Assembly: GCF_009834125.1 (NCBI RefSeq)
Contig: NZ_CP047146.1
Span: 3,403,501-3,467,500 of the forward strand
Source: Streptomyces sp. GS7
Lineage (GTDB): Bacteria > Actinomycetota > Actinomycetes > Streptomycetales > Streptomycetaceae
Length of the DNA stretch: 64,000 bases
Direction of reading: 5' to 3'
The notes under the pieces were generated by a model that saw only the letters and a list, made by a program, of their open reading frames with translations, was not told the origin of the DNA and searched no databases. Positions 53,009-61,360 of the stretch are shown here, piece after piece. The position numbers were made by a program, and so were the translations under genes. The first letter of the stretch is position 1, and each line of letters opens with the position of its first letter.

Positions 53009-53542
53009 ATGCAAGGACCGCGCCGACTGGTCGTCCTCCGGCACGCCAAGTCCGCCTGGCCGCCGGACGTCGCCGACCACGACCGCCCGCTGGCCGGGCG
53101 GGGCCGGCGTGACGCGCCGGCCGCGGGACGCTGGCTGCGCGACGCCGACTGCGTACCCGACCTGGTGGTCTGCTCCACCGCCGCCCGCGCCCGCGAGACG
53201 TGGGAACTCGCCGCCGCGCAGCTCCCGGCCCCGCCGCCGGTCCGCCACGACCCCCGCCTCTACGCCGCGGAGCCCGCCGACGTCATCACCGTCGTCCGGG
53301 AAACCCCCGACGACGTAGGGACGTTGCTGCTGGTCGGCCACAACCCGGCCGTCCAGGACGTGGTGCTGCGGTGTGCCGCCCAGGCTCTGGGCGACGCCCT
53401 GGACCGTGCCCGGGAGAAGTTCCCGACCAGCGCGATCGCGGTCCTCGCGCAGCGCGGCACCTGGTCGGCGGCCGGCCCGCGGACGGCTCTGCTCACCGAC
53501 TTCGCCGTGCCCCGCGGGACACGGCCGTCCGACGCCGGGTAG
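53009..53542 (+). CDS. SixA-type histidine phosphatase
   Basis: A 177-aa phosphatase of the RHG superfamily. The phosphate-accepting His is in VVLRHAKSAWP (about H12), with CSTAARARETWELAA and VGHNPAVQDVVLRCAAQ supplying the remaining active-site Arg and His. The lack of a C-terminal extension fits SixA. AGGGAGG lies before the ATG. It may dephosphorylate a His-phosphorylated or small substrate; no partner is visible. Confidence 0.87.
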   Translation: MQGPRRLVVLRHAKSAWPPDVADHDRPLAGRGRRDAPAAGRWLRDADCVPDLVVCSTAARARETWELAAAQLPAPPPVRHDPRLYAAEPADVITVVRETPDDVGTLLLVGHNPAVQDVVLRCAAQALGDALDRAREKFPTSAIAVLAQRGTWSAAGPRTALLTDFAVPRGTRPSDAG

Positions 53543-53650
53543 CGCGTCCGGCCCGTAGCGGAAGCGGGAGTTGCCGCTGGGGGAGACGGGCCGGAAGCAA
53601 GGGGCGGGAGTGGACACCGGGCGGCGCACGGCCGCAATAGGCTGATAACC

Positions 53651-54460
53651 ATGCAGCAGCGTCAGCTCTCCTCGCACCGTGGCCACCCCGCCCTCTCGTA
53701 CGTCGACTTCGGCGGCAGCGGAACACCGCTACTGCTGCTCCACGGCACCTTCGGCAGGGGAGCGATCTTCGCGGAGCTGGCGCGGGGGCTCGTGGCGCAC
53801 GCCCGGGTCATCGCCCCGGACCAGCGCGGCCACGGTCTGAGCGACCGCACCGACGGCTATGCGCGCGAGGACTTCGTCGAGGACGCCGCGCATCTGCTGC
53901 GGGCGCTGGGCCTGGGGCCCGCGGTGGTCCTCGGGCACTCGTCGGGCGGTGTGACGGCTTTTCAACTCGCCACGCACCACCCCGATGTGGTGCGCGCGCT
54001 GGTCATCGAGGACGCCGGTCCGCTGATGCGCCGGCCGGAGATCGCCCATCCGGTGCTGGACGTACGGGGCTGGCCCGCCTCCGCCCCCACGAAGGAGGAA
54101 CTCGCCCGGCAGGTGGCGGAGGCGGCCGGCATGGCGGACGTCGGCTACTTCCTCCAGAGCGCGGTCCGGGACGAGGAACGGGGCCGGTGGCGCTTCCTGT
54201 TCGACTGGGACGACATGATGGCCGTCCAGGAGGGCAACACGGGGGAGTGGTGGGCCGACTGGCTCGGCTCGACCTGCCCCGCCCTGGTGCTCCGCGGGGG
54301 CGGCAGCACCATGCTGCCCGCCGACCTGGCCCGGGAGATGGTCGACCGCCGGGCCGATACGCACCTGGTCTCCTTCCCGGACGCCGGGCACTGGATTCAC
54401 GACGACGATCCGGCGGGCGTCGCCGCCGCGGTGACGGAGTTCCTGCGCCGGGTGGGGTGA
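53651..54460 (+). CDS. Alpha/beta hydrolase
   Basis: A 269-aa serine hydrolase of normal length. Landmarks are LLLHGTFGRGAIFAELARGL, VIAPDQRGHGLSDRTDGYA, the nucleophile VVLGHSSGGVTAFQLATHHP, and the terminal His in VSFPDAGHWIHDDDPAGVAA. The Asp is likely near RRADTHLV. The substrate is unknown. It is convergent with the PIG-L gene. Confidence 0.88.
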   Translation: MQQRQLSSHRGHPALSYVDFGGSGTPLLLLHGTFGRGAIFAELARGLVAHARVIAPDQRGHGLSDRTDGYAREDFVEDAAHLLRALGLGPAVVLGHSSGGVTAFQLATHHPDVVRALVIEDAGPLMRRPEIAHPVLDVRGWPASAPTKEELARQVAEAAGMADVGYFLQSAVRDEERGRWRFLFDWDDMMAVQEGNTGEWWADWLGSTCPALVLRGGGSTMLPADLAREMVDRRADTHLVSFPDAGHWIHDDDPAGVAAAVTEFLRRVG

Positions 54461-54510
54461 GGGGTGGCTGGTGGCGCAACTGTCGTACCGGGACCTGGCG
54501 TTGCCTGCGG

Positions 54511-55299
54511 TCATTGTGCGCGCTGTTCGGCGGTGGGTGGCCGGTGTGCCGGCCGTAGGGCCACCTCGGTGAACCATTCCCGGCCCAGCAGCAGTCCGAA
54601 GAGTGGGGCGGGTAGGCGGATCAGCGTCCTCATCACCGGGGCCAGCCGACCGTTTCCGGTGACCTGGGAGCGGTGTGCGGCCAGTGCCGCCCGCTTCTGC
54701 CGGGCGAAGCGCCGGACGTCGAGGGTGTGGGTGATGGCGGAGCGCGGGCTGTAGGCGGTGCGCAGCGCTTCCGGGTCGTAGCGGAACGGGATCCGCAGGA
54801 CGCGGATCAGGCGCACCGTGAGGGCGATGGTCTCGCGCGGCATGGTGGCCTCCAACAGGCGTGGCGTAGCGGCCAGTTCGACGGCGCGCCGAGCCACCTG
54901 GTGCACCTTGACGTGGTCGCGGTGGCCGTAGCCGCCATGTGCGTCGTAGCTCAGGAGCAGGTCGGCGTCCTCCTCGCGCAGCAGGGCGGCGAGGCGTTCG
55001 GCGGCCTCCTCCGTGTCCGCCCGTGCGAAGCGCGTCCGGCCCGGCGGGTCGGGGTAGAGCACCGGGCCGTGGCCGCTGTCCGCGTATCCCAGGTGGACGA
55101 CCCGGTGCGCGCCGAGGACCTCGGCGCTCGCCCGGAGTTCGCGCAGCCGGGGCGACTCGGTGTGCGGGCCGGCGGCCAGGTGGTCGGTGGCGACCGCGAT
55201 CACCACCCGGTGGCCTTCGGCGGCGGCACGGGCGAGCGTGCCGCCGGTCATCAGCACTTCGTCGTCGGGGTGTGCGTGGAACGCGAGGACGGTTGCCAT
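54511..55299 (-). CDS. PIG-L family deacetylase (LmbE-like)
   Basis: A 262-aa zinc deacetylase. The zinc motif is FHAHPDDEVLMTGGTLARAA near the N-terminus, and the second His lies in SYDAHGGYGHRDHVKVHQVA. Members remove acetyl groups from N-acetylglucosamine-type sugars, as in mycothiol or glycopeptide pathways. No sugar-pathway neighbours are present, so a mycothiol-type or detoxifying role is only possible. Confidence 0.9.
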   Translation of the reverse strand: MATVLAFHAHPDDEVLMTGGTLARAAAEGHRVVIAVATDHLAAGPHTESPRLRELRASAEVLGAHRVVHLGYADSGHGPVLYPDPPGRTRFARADTEEAAERLAALLREEDADLLLSYDAHGGYGHRDHVKVHQVARRAVELAATPRLLEATMPRETIALTVRLIRVLRIPFRYDPEALRTAYSPRSAITHTLDVRRFARQKRAALAAHRSQVTGNGRLAPVMRTLIRLPAPLFGLLLGREWFTEVALRPAHRPPTAEQRAQ

Positions 55300-55335
55300 G
55301 GGGCCATTGTGCGGGAGGCGTCCGGGCGCGCCCGC

Positions 55336-55653
55336 TCAGGAGGACGCGGGCGGGAACGGGATGCCCGCCCCGGTGCGGTTGTCGTCGTAGATGACGTGGG
55401 TACTGGCCGAGCCCTTGCCCAGGACCAGGAGGCCGATGAGACAGACGACGGTGACGACCACGAGCACCATGGTGGCGATGAGGGCCTTGCGGTGGTAGGC
55501 GCGGCGGCGCCAGTGGGCCTGGCCCTTGCGGTACGCCTGGGGAGGGGCCGATACGGAACAGGCGAGCTCGTCGAAGGCCCGGCGGAGCCAGTCCTCTTCC
55601 TCGTCCATCGCGGGCTCCGCCTTCTCGCTTGCGGGGTGTGCCTTGTCGATCAC
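55336..55653 (-). CDS. Small single-helix membrane protein coupled to ECF sigma factor, putative anti-sigma
   Basis: A 105-aa protein. A cytoplasmic N-terminal half (MDEEEDWLRRAFDELACSVS after a short lead) leads into one membrane helix, ALIATMVLVVVTVVCLIGLL, and a short outside tail. The GTG start overlaps the sigma stop (GTGA), so the two are translationally coupled. This arrangement is typical of membrane anti-sigma factors, but no known domain is seen. Confidence 0.7.
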   Translation of the reverse strand: MIDKAHPASEKAEPAMDEEEDWLRRAFDELACSVSAPPQAYRKGQAHWRRRAYHRKALIATMVLVVVTVVCLIGLLVLGKGSASTHVIYDDNRTGAGIPFPPASS

Positions 55654-56255
55654 CGGAGGGCACCCCGCAGCACGCTCTTGAGCTTGGTCATGCCGCGTGC
55701 GGTGTGCGACTTCACGGCCCCGGGCGAGATGCCCATGGTCGCGCTGATCTCCGATTCGCTCAGGTCCAGCCAGTACTTGAGGACGAGTGCCTGGCGCTGG
55801 CGCGCGGAGAGCGAGCGCAGCGCCGCGACGAGGGCGTGGTGGTCGTCTTGGAGGAGTACCTGGTGCTCGGCCGAACTGACGTGTTCGTCGACCTCGCGGT
55901 GGGCGTGGCGGCGGGCGACGCGCAGGTGCCGGATCCGCATCCGCGTGAGGTTGCAGACGATGGAGCGGAGATAGCCGGCCGCGGCCTCCGGTGTCTTCAA
56001 CTTGGGCCAGCGCCGGTGCAGTTGGTAGAACGCCTCGGAGACGATGTCCTCGGCGTCGGCGTCCGCGCCGAGGAGCACCGCCAGCCGCAGCAGCTGGGTG
56101 TAGTGGGTGTCGAAGAGATGGGCGATGGCGGCCTGCCGGTCGGCGTCGCTCAGGTCGAGGGCGAGCGGGGTGAGGCGGGCCGGCGGGGCGGTGCCGACCG
56201 GGGCGGGGCCGGGCTGCGGTGCGGGAGGGGTCTTCGTGGTGGTGTCGCACGTCAT
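55650..56255 (-). CDS. ECF RNA polymerase sigma factor (SigE-like)
   Basis: A 201-aa sigma factor. Region 2 shows HLFDTHYTQLLRLAVLLGAD and AEDIVSEAFYQLHRRWPKL. Region 4 shows SLSARQRQALVLKYWLDLSE, SEISATMGISPGAVKSHTAR and GMTKLKSVL. The N-terminal 35 residues are Pro/Thr-rich. It lies 17 bases after the symporter gene on the same strand, so sigma, its partner and the symporter may be one unit. Confidence 0.9.
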   Translation of the reverse strand: MTCDTTTKTPPAPQPGPAPVGTAPPARLTPLALDLSDADRQAAIAHLFDTHYTQLLRLAVLLGADADAEDIVSEAFYQLHRRWPKLKTPEAAAGYLRSIVCNLTRMRIRHLRVARRHAHREVDEHVSSAEHQVLLQDDHHALVAALRSLSARQRQALVLKYWLDLSESEISATMGISPGAVKSHTARGMTKLKSVLRGALR

Positions 56256-56272
56256 GGTGGTGGCGTCCTTGG

Positions 56273-57811
56273 TCAGTCGACGATGACGGTGTATTTGGAT
56301 CCGCGTCGTTCCAGGGGCGGGCCGGAGAGGGTGGAGTCGCTGTTGCGGGGGATGCCGAGGCGGTCCAGCACGGGCGTGAGCACCGCGGAGACGGCCAGGT
56401 TGAGGGCGAGGGCCGTCAGCGCCGCGTAGACGGAGGCGTGCAGCGGGCCGAGGGAGAGGTTCACGACGGACGAGAAGTCGTGCAGGCACAGGAGCGCGGT
56501 GCCGGCCGCCATCCCGGCGGCCCAGCCGGCGATCAGGGCGCGGTGGTGGAACCAGCGGGTGAAGAGCGAGATCGCCACGGCGGGCAGGGTCTGCAGGATC
56601 CAGACGCCGCCGAGGAGATGGAGGTTGACCGCGTCCTGCGGGTGCAGGACGAGGGCGAAGAGCACCGCGCCGGCCATGATGCACAGGGAGCTGGTGCGGG
56701 CGATCCGCACCTCGTGCTTGGGGGTGGCGGTGGGGTTGAGGTACTCGGTGTAGATGTTCCGGACGAGCAGTGTGGCCATGCTCATGGACATCACGCAGGC
56801 GGGCAGCAGGGCGCCGACCGCGAGGGCGCCGAAGAGGAGCCCGGTCAGCCAGTCGGGGGTCAGGGTGCGGATCAGGAGGGGGACGGCGAGTTCGGCGTGG
56901 CCGGGCCGGGCCCGTACGCCCGCGGCCAGGGCGGCGACGCCCAGCAGGGCGGTCAGGGCGAGCGAGGCGGCCCAGAGGGGGAGTGCGGCGGTGGCGGCGT
57001 GCAGCCGACGGCGGTCGCCGGCGGCCAGCGCGACCGTCACGATCTGCGGGTACATCGGCTGGGCGAGCGCCGTGCCGAGGGCGAGGGTGGCGTAGGCGAA
57101 CGCGGACTGCGGCGGGACGACCAGGGCCAGTCCTTCGCCGGAGAGCCGGTGGCCGGCGGCGGCGAAGACCGCGCCGGGGCCGCCGAGGCGGGTGATGGCG
57201 AGGACGAGGGTGACGGCGAGCGCGGTGGTGGTCAGCAGCGCTTTGACGGGGGCGATCCGGGCGGTGGCGCGCAGTCCGGCCGGCTGGGTGGCCGCGGCGC
57301 AGAGCCCGAAGAGCAGTGCCAGGCCGAGGCAGCCGGCGGCGGTGCCGGCCGGGAGGCCCATCGCGTCCAGCAGGGTGGCCATACCGATGACCTGGAGGGC
57401 CAGGTACGGCATGGTCGCGAGGATTCCGGTGAGGGCCACGGCCAGCGCCAGCGCGTGCGATCCGTGCCGGGCGCGTACGTAGTCGGCCGCGGTCACCATG
57501 CCGTGCCGGGCCGCGACGCGGTGGAGCCGGGGCAGTACCAGCGTGATCAGCGGGGTGAGCAGGAGGAGGTAGGTGAGTGCGTAGAGCGCCAGCCCGCCCG
57601 CGCCGAACATCAGCCCCGGGACGGCCACATAGGTGTAGGCGGTGATGACCGTGCCGCCCATGAGGAAGCCGGTGGGCAGCGTGCCCAGTCGTCCGCCGCC
57701 CAGTGCCCAGCCTCTGGGGTGCGGAAGTTCTCGGGACGGCCGGCCGGCGACCCCGACCAGCACCGCCCCGCACACGACGAGCGCGAACGGGACGAACAGT
57801 GCCGCGTTGAT
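56273..57811 (-). CDS. Sodium:solute symporter family protein, start codon unclear
   Basis: A membrane transporter of about 512 aa with some 13 helices. Motifs include GTVITAYTYVAVPGLMFGAG, VTAADYVRARHGSHALALAV, LVPPQSAFAYATLALGTALA and ALLPACVMSMSMATLLVRNI, typical of SSS proteins for monocarboxylates or amino acids. The first helix (INAALFVPFALVVCGAVLVG) begins at 57811, but no ATG/GTG/TTG lies before it in frame. GAGGGGG stands 5 bases before an ATC codon at 57811. The first normal start (GTG at 57775) falls inside the first helix. Either ATC is used or the N-terminus is altered. Confidence 0.8.
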   Translation of the reverse strand: MNAALFVPFALVVCGAVLVGVAGRPSRELPHPRGWALGGGRLGTLPTGFLMGGTVITAYTYVAVPGLMFGAGGLALYALTYLLLLTPLITLVLPRLHRVAARHGMVTAADYVRARHGSHALALAVALTGILATMPYLALQVIGMATLLDAMGLPAGTAAGCLGLALLFGLCAAATQPAGLRATARIAPVKALLTTTALAVTLVLAITRLGGPGAVFAAAGHRLSGEGLALVVPPQSAFAYATLALGTALAQPMYPQIVTVALAAGDRRRLHAATAALPLWAASLALTALLGVAALAAGVRARPGHAELAVPLLIRTLTPDWLTGLLFGALAVGALLPACVMSMSMATLLVRNIYTEYLNPTATPKHEVRIARTSSLCIMAGAVLFALVLHPQDAVNLHLLGGVWILQTLPAVAISLFTRWFHHRALIAGWAAGMAAGTALLCLHDFSSVVNLSLGPLHASVYAALTALALNLAVSAVLTPVLDRLGIPRNSDSTLSGPPLERRGSKYTVIVD

Positions 57812-57909
57812 GACTACCCCCTCGATCGGCGGGCGGTCCCTCTCCGTGGCGGCCCCGGCGGACGGGCGGGCGGCGACGGGGCAGGCGAGAGACCCCCACT
57901 CCCACCTTC

Positions 57910-57930
57910 ATATTCCATAATGTGGAATAT
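57910..57930. promoter_or_regulatory. Palindromic operator between symporter and dehydrogenase genes
   Basis: Perfect arms ATATTCCA (57910-57917) and TGGAATAT (57923-57930) around TAATG. A further TTCCA half-site follows at 57934-57938, giving a second dyad, TGGAATATGAATTCCA. It is strongly AT-rich within a GC-rich genome. Arrangement and spacing fit a GntR/IclR/TetR-like dimer site. No regulator gene lies beside it, so the binder is encoded elsewhere. Confidence 0.65.
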
Positions 57931-58056
57931 GAATTCCATGCACTGATACCCTAGGGATTGCCCCACGGGCCGTCAAGGCTCTTTTGCCCGCACCGCGGGC
58001 GGCCGGCCCGGGAGATGAAATGGCCCCTTTCTGAAGGCAGTTATGCGGAGGTCTGT

Positions 58057-58797
58057 GTGAGTGAACAACGCGTTGCCCTCATCACCGGTTCGTCCTCGGG
58101 AATCGGCGCCGCCGTCGCGCGCCGTATGGCGGACGCCGGACTGCGCGTGGTGGTGAATTCGGCCTCGTCGGTCCGTGCCGGTGAAGAACTCGCCGCCGCG
58201 CTGCCGGACGCGGTCTACGTCCAGGGCGATATCTCCGACCCGGCCGACGCCCGGCGTATCGTCGAGACCGCGGTCGAGGCGTTCGGCCGGCTCGACATTC
58301 TGGTCAACAACGCCGGCCGCACCCGGTTCATCCCGCTCGGCGACCTGCCGGCCGCCGGACCCGCGGTCTGGCGCGACATCTTCGACGTCAACGTCTTCGG
58401 CACCTGGCAGGTGATCACCGCGGCCGTGCCGCACCTGAAGGCGACCGGGGCCGGATCGATCGTCAACATCTCCTCGGTCTCCGGCAGCCGGGCGATGGGC
58501 AGTTCGATCCCCTACGCCGTGAGCAAGGCCGCCGTCGACCACATGACGCGGCTGCTCGCCGCCACCCTCGGCCCGGACGTCAGGGTCAACGCGGTAGCGC
58601 CCGGCCTGGTCGACACCGCCTGGTACGACGGGGCCCAGGAGGTGTGGGAGGGCTCGCGGGACTGGATCACCGCCAACACCCCGCAGCGCCGGGTCGGTAC
58701 GCCCGAGGACGTCGCCGAGGCGGTGCACGCGGTGGCCCACGCCGCGTACACCACGGGCGAGGTGCTGCTGGTGGACGGTGGCCGGCATCTGGTGTGA
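58057..58797 (+). CDS. Short-chain dehydrogenase/reductase
   Basis: A 246-aa NAD(P)-dependent oxidoreductase of normal length. The cofactor motif is ALITGSSSGIGAAVARRMAD, with LDILVNNAGRTRF, the active-site Ser in VNISSVSGSRAMG and the Tyr-Lys pair in IPYAVSKAAVDHM, ending with EVLLVDGGRHLV. GTG at 58057 is chosen: GGAGG precedes it by five bases. It is followed by a strong hairpin and then the NRPS genes on the same strand, so it may supply or modify a precursor. That link is inference. Confidence 0.9.
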   Translation: MSEQRVALITGSSSGIGAAVARRMADAGLRVVVNSASSVRAGEELAAALPDAVYVQGDISDPADARRIVETAVEAFGRLDILVNNAGRTRFIPLGDLPAAGPAVWRDIFDVNVFGTWQVITAAVPHLKATGAGSIVNISSVSGSRAMGSSIPYAVSKAAVDHMTRLLAATLGPDVRVNAVAPGLVDTAWYDGAQEVWEGSRDWITANTPQRRVGTPEDVAEAVHAVAHAAYTTGEVLLVDGGRHLV

Positions 58798-58845
58798 GCG
58801 AACGGTTCACGCCTGAGGCGGGGTGTCCGGAACGCGTCGGCCGGA

Positions 58846-58876
58846 GAACGGGTCGGTCCCTGGGGCCGGCCCGTTC
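58846..58876 (+). terminator. Hairpin after the dehydrogenase
   Basis: GAACGGGTCGG and CCGGCCCGTTC pair over 11 positions with one G-T wobble around a 9-base loop, 48 bases past the stop codon. Confidence 0.6.
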
Positions 58877-59307
58877 GCGTCGTGGCGCGCGGTACGGAGT
58901 GGCGCAGGTCACTCCAAGAGGTGCGGCCGGGGCGTAAACCGAACGGGATTCCCGCGCAACTCATGACTGAAAGCCACCGGCGATCGCACGGTGAGAGGAC
59001 GGCGCAAGCGCGATGGGGCGCCTGCGCGCATTTTCCTCTGGGACGTCCACGTCTTCTTTCGCTGCCGGTTTTCCAGTTTCACGGGGCGGGGGTTTCCTTC
59101 GGCTGCGGTCGCATTCGGCCGCCGGTGTGGTGCACGCGCCGGCGCCGCGCGATTCCGCATGCCCGGGTGCCGGGGCGGATGTTTTCCCGCGCCTCATTCC
59201 CCTTACCAGCGCGGCGGTTGCCGTGCGGCGGTCCGGCATGCCCTGCCGGAAGCCGTGGTGTGCCCGCGCGGACCGCGTTCCACGAATTCGACCTGAGGAA
59301 TTGAGCC
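58877..59307. other. Gap carrying the NRPS promoter region
   Basis: About 430 bases with somewhat lower GC. No MbtH-like or other small gene was recognised. GAGGAA stands before the NRPS start at 59308. Confidence 0.5.
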
Positions 59308-61167
59308 ATGGGTATGTATGCGCACGCTGCCGCCCCCCGGGCCGGTGCACGCGGGGTGCACCACATCGTCGCCGACCGCGTCCGGGAGTACCCCGACGCC
59401 TGTGCCGTACGCGAGCCCGGCGGCACCGAATTGACCTACCGTCAGCTGTGGTGGCGGGCCGGCCGGCTGGCCGCCGCCCTGGCCGCACACGGCGTGCGGG
59501 CGGGCGAACCGGTCGCCGTCGACCTCGCCCGCGGCGCCGACCTCGTCGTCGCCCTGCTCGGCATCGCGCGGGCCGGCGCCGCTTACGTGCCGCTCGACGC
59601 CCAGGCGCCCGCCGGACGCGTGGCGACGATCCTGGCCGACGCACGGGTCCGCACCCTCGTCGCCGACGGGAACGACACCGCACGGGCCGGCCGGACGGCC
59701 GCGGTCGACGGGCTGCGGCGGCTGTCCGTGCCCGCAGGCGAGGGCGAGGGCGAGGCCGGGGCGGAGGCCGGCGAGGCCGCGGTCCCGGATTCGGCGGTGA
59801 CGGACGACAGTCCCCTGTACGTCGGCTACACCTCGGGGTCCACCGGCGCACCCAAGGGCGTCGTCGTACCGCACCGCGCCGTACGCCGGCTGGTCACCGG
59901 CGCCACCTTCTGCACCATCGCACCCGGCGACCGGGTCGGGCAGGCCGCCAACCCCGCCTTCGACGCCACCACCTTCGAGGTCTGGGGCGCGCTCACCGCG
60001 GGCGCCACCCTCGTCGTCCTGCCGACCGTCGTCGACCTCGCCCTGGACCGCTGGGCCGCCCTCCTGCGGGACGAGGGCATCACCACCCTCTTCCTGACCA
60101 CCTCGCTCTTCCACCTGGTCGCCCGCAGCAGCCCCGGCGCACTCGCGTCGCTGCGCACCCTCGTCGTCGGTGGCGAGCAACTGGAACCGGCCGCGGTGCG
60201 CGCGGTGCTGGCCGCCGGCGCCCCCGGGCGGCTGGTCAACGGCTACGGGCCGACCGAGACCACCGTGTTCGCCACCTTCTTCGACTGCACCGACGCCTCG
60301 CTCGCCGGACGCGACCGGATCCCCATCGGCCGGGCCATCCAGCAGACCCGGCTCGCGGTGCTGGACGAGGCGCTGCGGCCGGTGCCACCCGGGCAGCCCG
60401 GCGAACTGTGCATCGGCGGCCCCGGCGTGGCGCTCGGCTACCTGGGCCGGCCGGAGCGGACCGCCCGCTCCTTCGTCCCCGAGCCGGGCACCGCCGGACT
60501 GATGTACCGCACCGGCGACCTCGTACGTCAACTTCCCGATGGAGAACTGGAGTTGATCGGTCGGGCGGATCGCCAGGTCAAGCTGCGCGGCTTCCGCGTC
60601 GAGCTGGAGGAGATCGAGCGCGCGGCGGTCGCCACCGGCCGCACCGAGGCCGCCTTCGTGGTGAAGGTGGGGGAGGGCCCGGCGGCCCGGCTGGCCGGGG
60701 CGTTCCTGGCGTCCGGTCCGCCCGCCGGCGCGGACGAGCAGATCGCCGCGCTCACCGCCGAGTTGGCCGCGTCGCTCCCGGCGTACATGCTGCCCGGCCG
60801 CTGGACGCCCCTGGAGAGCCTGCCGCTGCACTCCACCGGGAAGGCCGACCGGCGGAGCATCGAAGCCCTGATCGCCGCGGACGCGGAGTCCGCCGGTACG
60901 GGCCCGGTCCCCGCGGGGGAGGGGGCCGCGGGCACCGAACCCGCCGATGTCCTGCGCGGCATCTGGGCCGAGCTGCTCGGCGTCCGCGTCATCGGCCCCG
61001 CCGACGACTTCCTCTCGCTCGGGGGCACCTCGCTGCTGGCCGCCCAGGCCGCGTCCCGGATCCGCGAACTGCTCGCTGTCGACCTCGAACCGTACGACGT
61101 CCTGCTCGCCGCCGGGATCGACGAACTCGCCGAGCGCGTCGCGGAGTCGGCGCCGAGCCTGCCGTGA
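59308..61167 (+). CDS. Nonribosomal peptide synthetase, adenylation + peptidyl-carrier (A-PCP)
   Basis: A 619-aa loading module. The adenylation domain (about 20-520) has A3 YTSGSTGAPKGVVVPHRA, A4 FDATTFEVWGAL, A5 NGYGPTETT, A7 YRTGDL, A8 GRADRQVKLRGFRVELEEIE and A10 STGKADRRSI with the catalytic Lys. The carrier domain (about 545-612) carries the phosphopantetheine Ser in FLSLGGTSLLAAQ (about S575). Hand-aligned specificity residues read D-A-F-F-V-G-G-V-F-K, which resembles valine/isoleucine codes. There is no condensation domain, so it should load the first residue or act in trans. The 61168-61360 gap is not coding. Confidence 0.93.
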   Translation: MGMYAHAAAPRAGARGVHHIVADRVREYPDACAVREPGGTELTYRQLWWRAGRLAAALAAHGVRAGEPVAVDLARGADLVVALLGIARAGAAYVPLDAQAPAGRVATILADARVRTLVADGNDTARAGRTAAVDGLRRLSVPAGEGEGEAGAEAGEAAVPDSAVTDDSPLYVGYTSGSTGAPKGVVVPHRAVRRLVTGATFCTIAPGDRVGQAANPAFDATTFEVWGALTAGATLVVLPTVVDLALDRWAALLRDEGITTLFLTTSLFHLVARSSPGALASLRTLVVGGEQLEPAAVRAVLAAGAPGRLVNGYGPTETTVFATFFDCTDASLAGRDRIPIGRAIQQTRLAVLDEALRPVPPGQPGELCIGGPGVALGYLGRPERTARSFVPEPGTAGLMYRTGDLVRQLPDGELELIGRADRQVKLRGFRVELEEIERAAVATGRTEAAFVVKVGEGPAARLAGAFLASGPPAGADEQIAALTAELAASLPAYMLPGRWTPLESLPLHSTGKADRRSIEALIAADAESAGTGPVPAGEGAAGTEPADVLRGIWAELLGVRVIGPADDFLSLGGTSLLAAQAASRIRELLAVDLEPYDVLLAAGIDELAERVAESAPSLP

Positions 61168-61208
61168 CCGCCGGCCGTCGGAGCCGGGCCGTCCCGGCGC
61201 CCGCCCCG

Positions 61209-61238
61209 CTGCCGTTCCCGTTCCCGTTCCCCGTCCCC
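61209..61238 (+). repeat. Short tandem CCCGTT run
   Basis: Three to four hexamer copies in the gap between two NRPS genes; slippage-type repeat, no known role. Confidence 0.6.
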
Positions 61239-61360
61239 ACGCCCCTGCCACCGCTCCCGCTCCCGCTCACGGGAGGTCGCCGAAACCCGGGCACAGCCCG
61301 AGAAACCACCGAGACACGGCCCGCGAAAGGGCCCGAGAACGACCCGAGAAAGGGGTCCTG

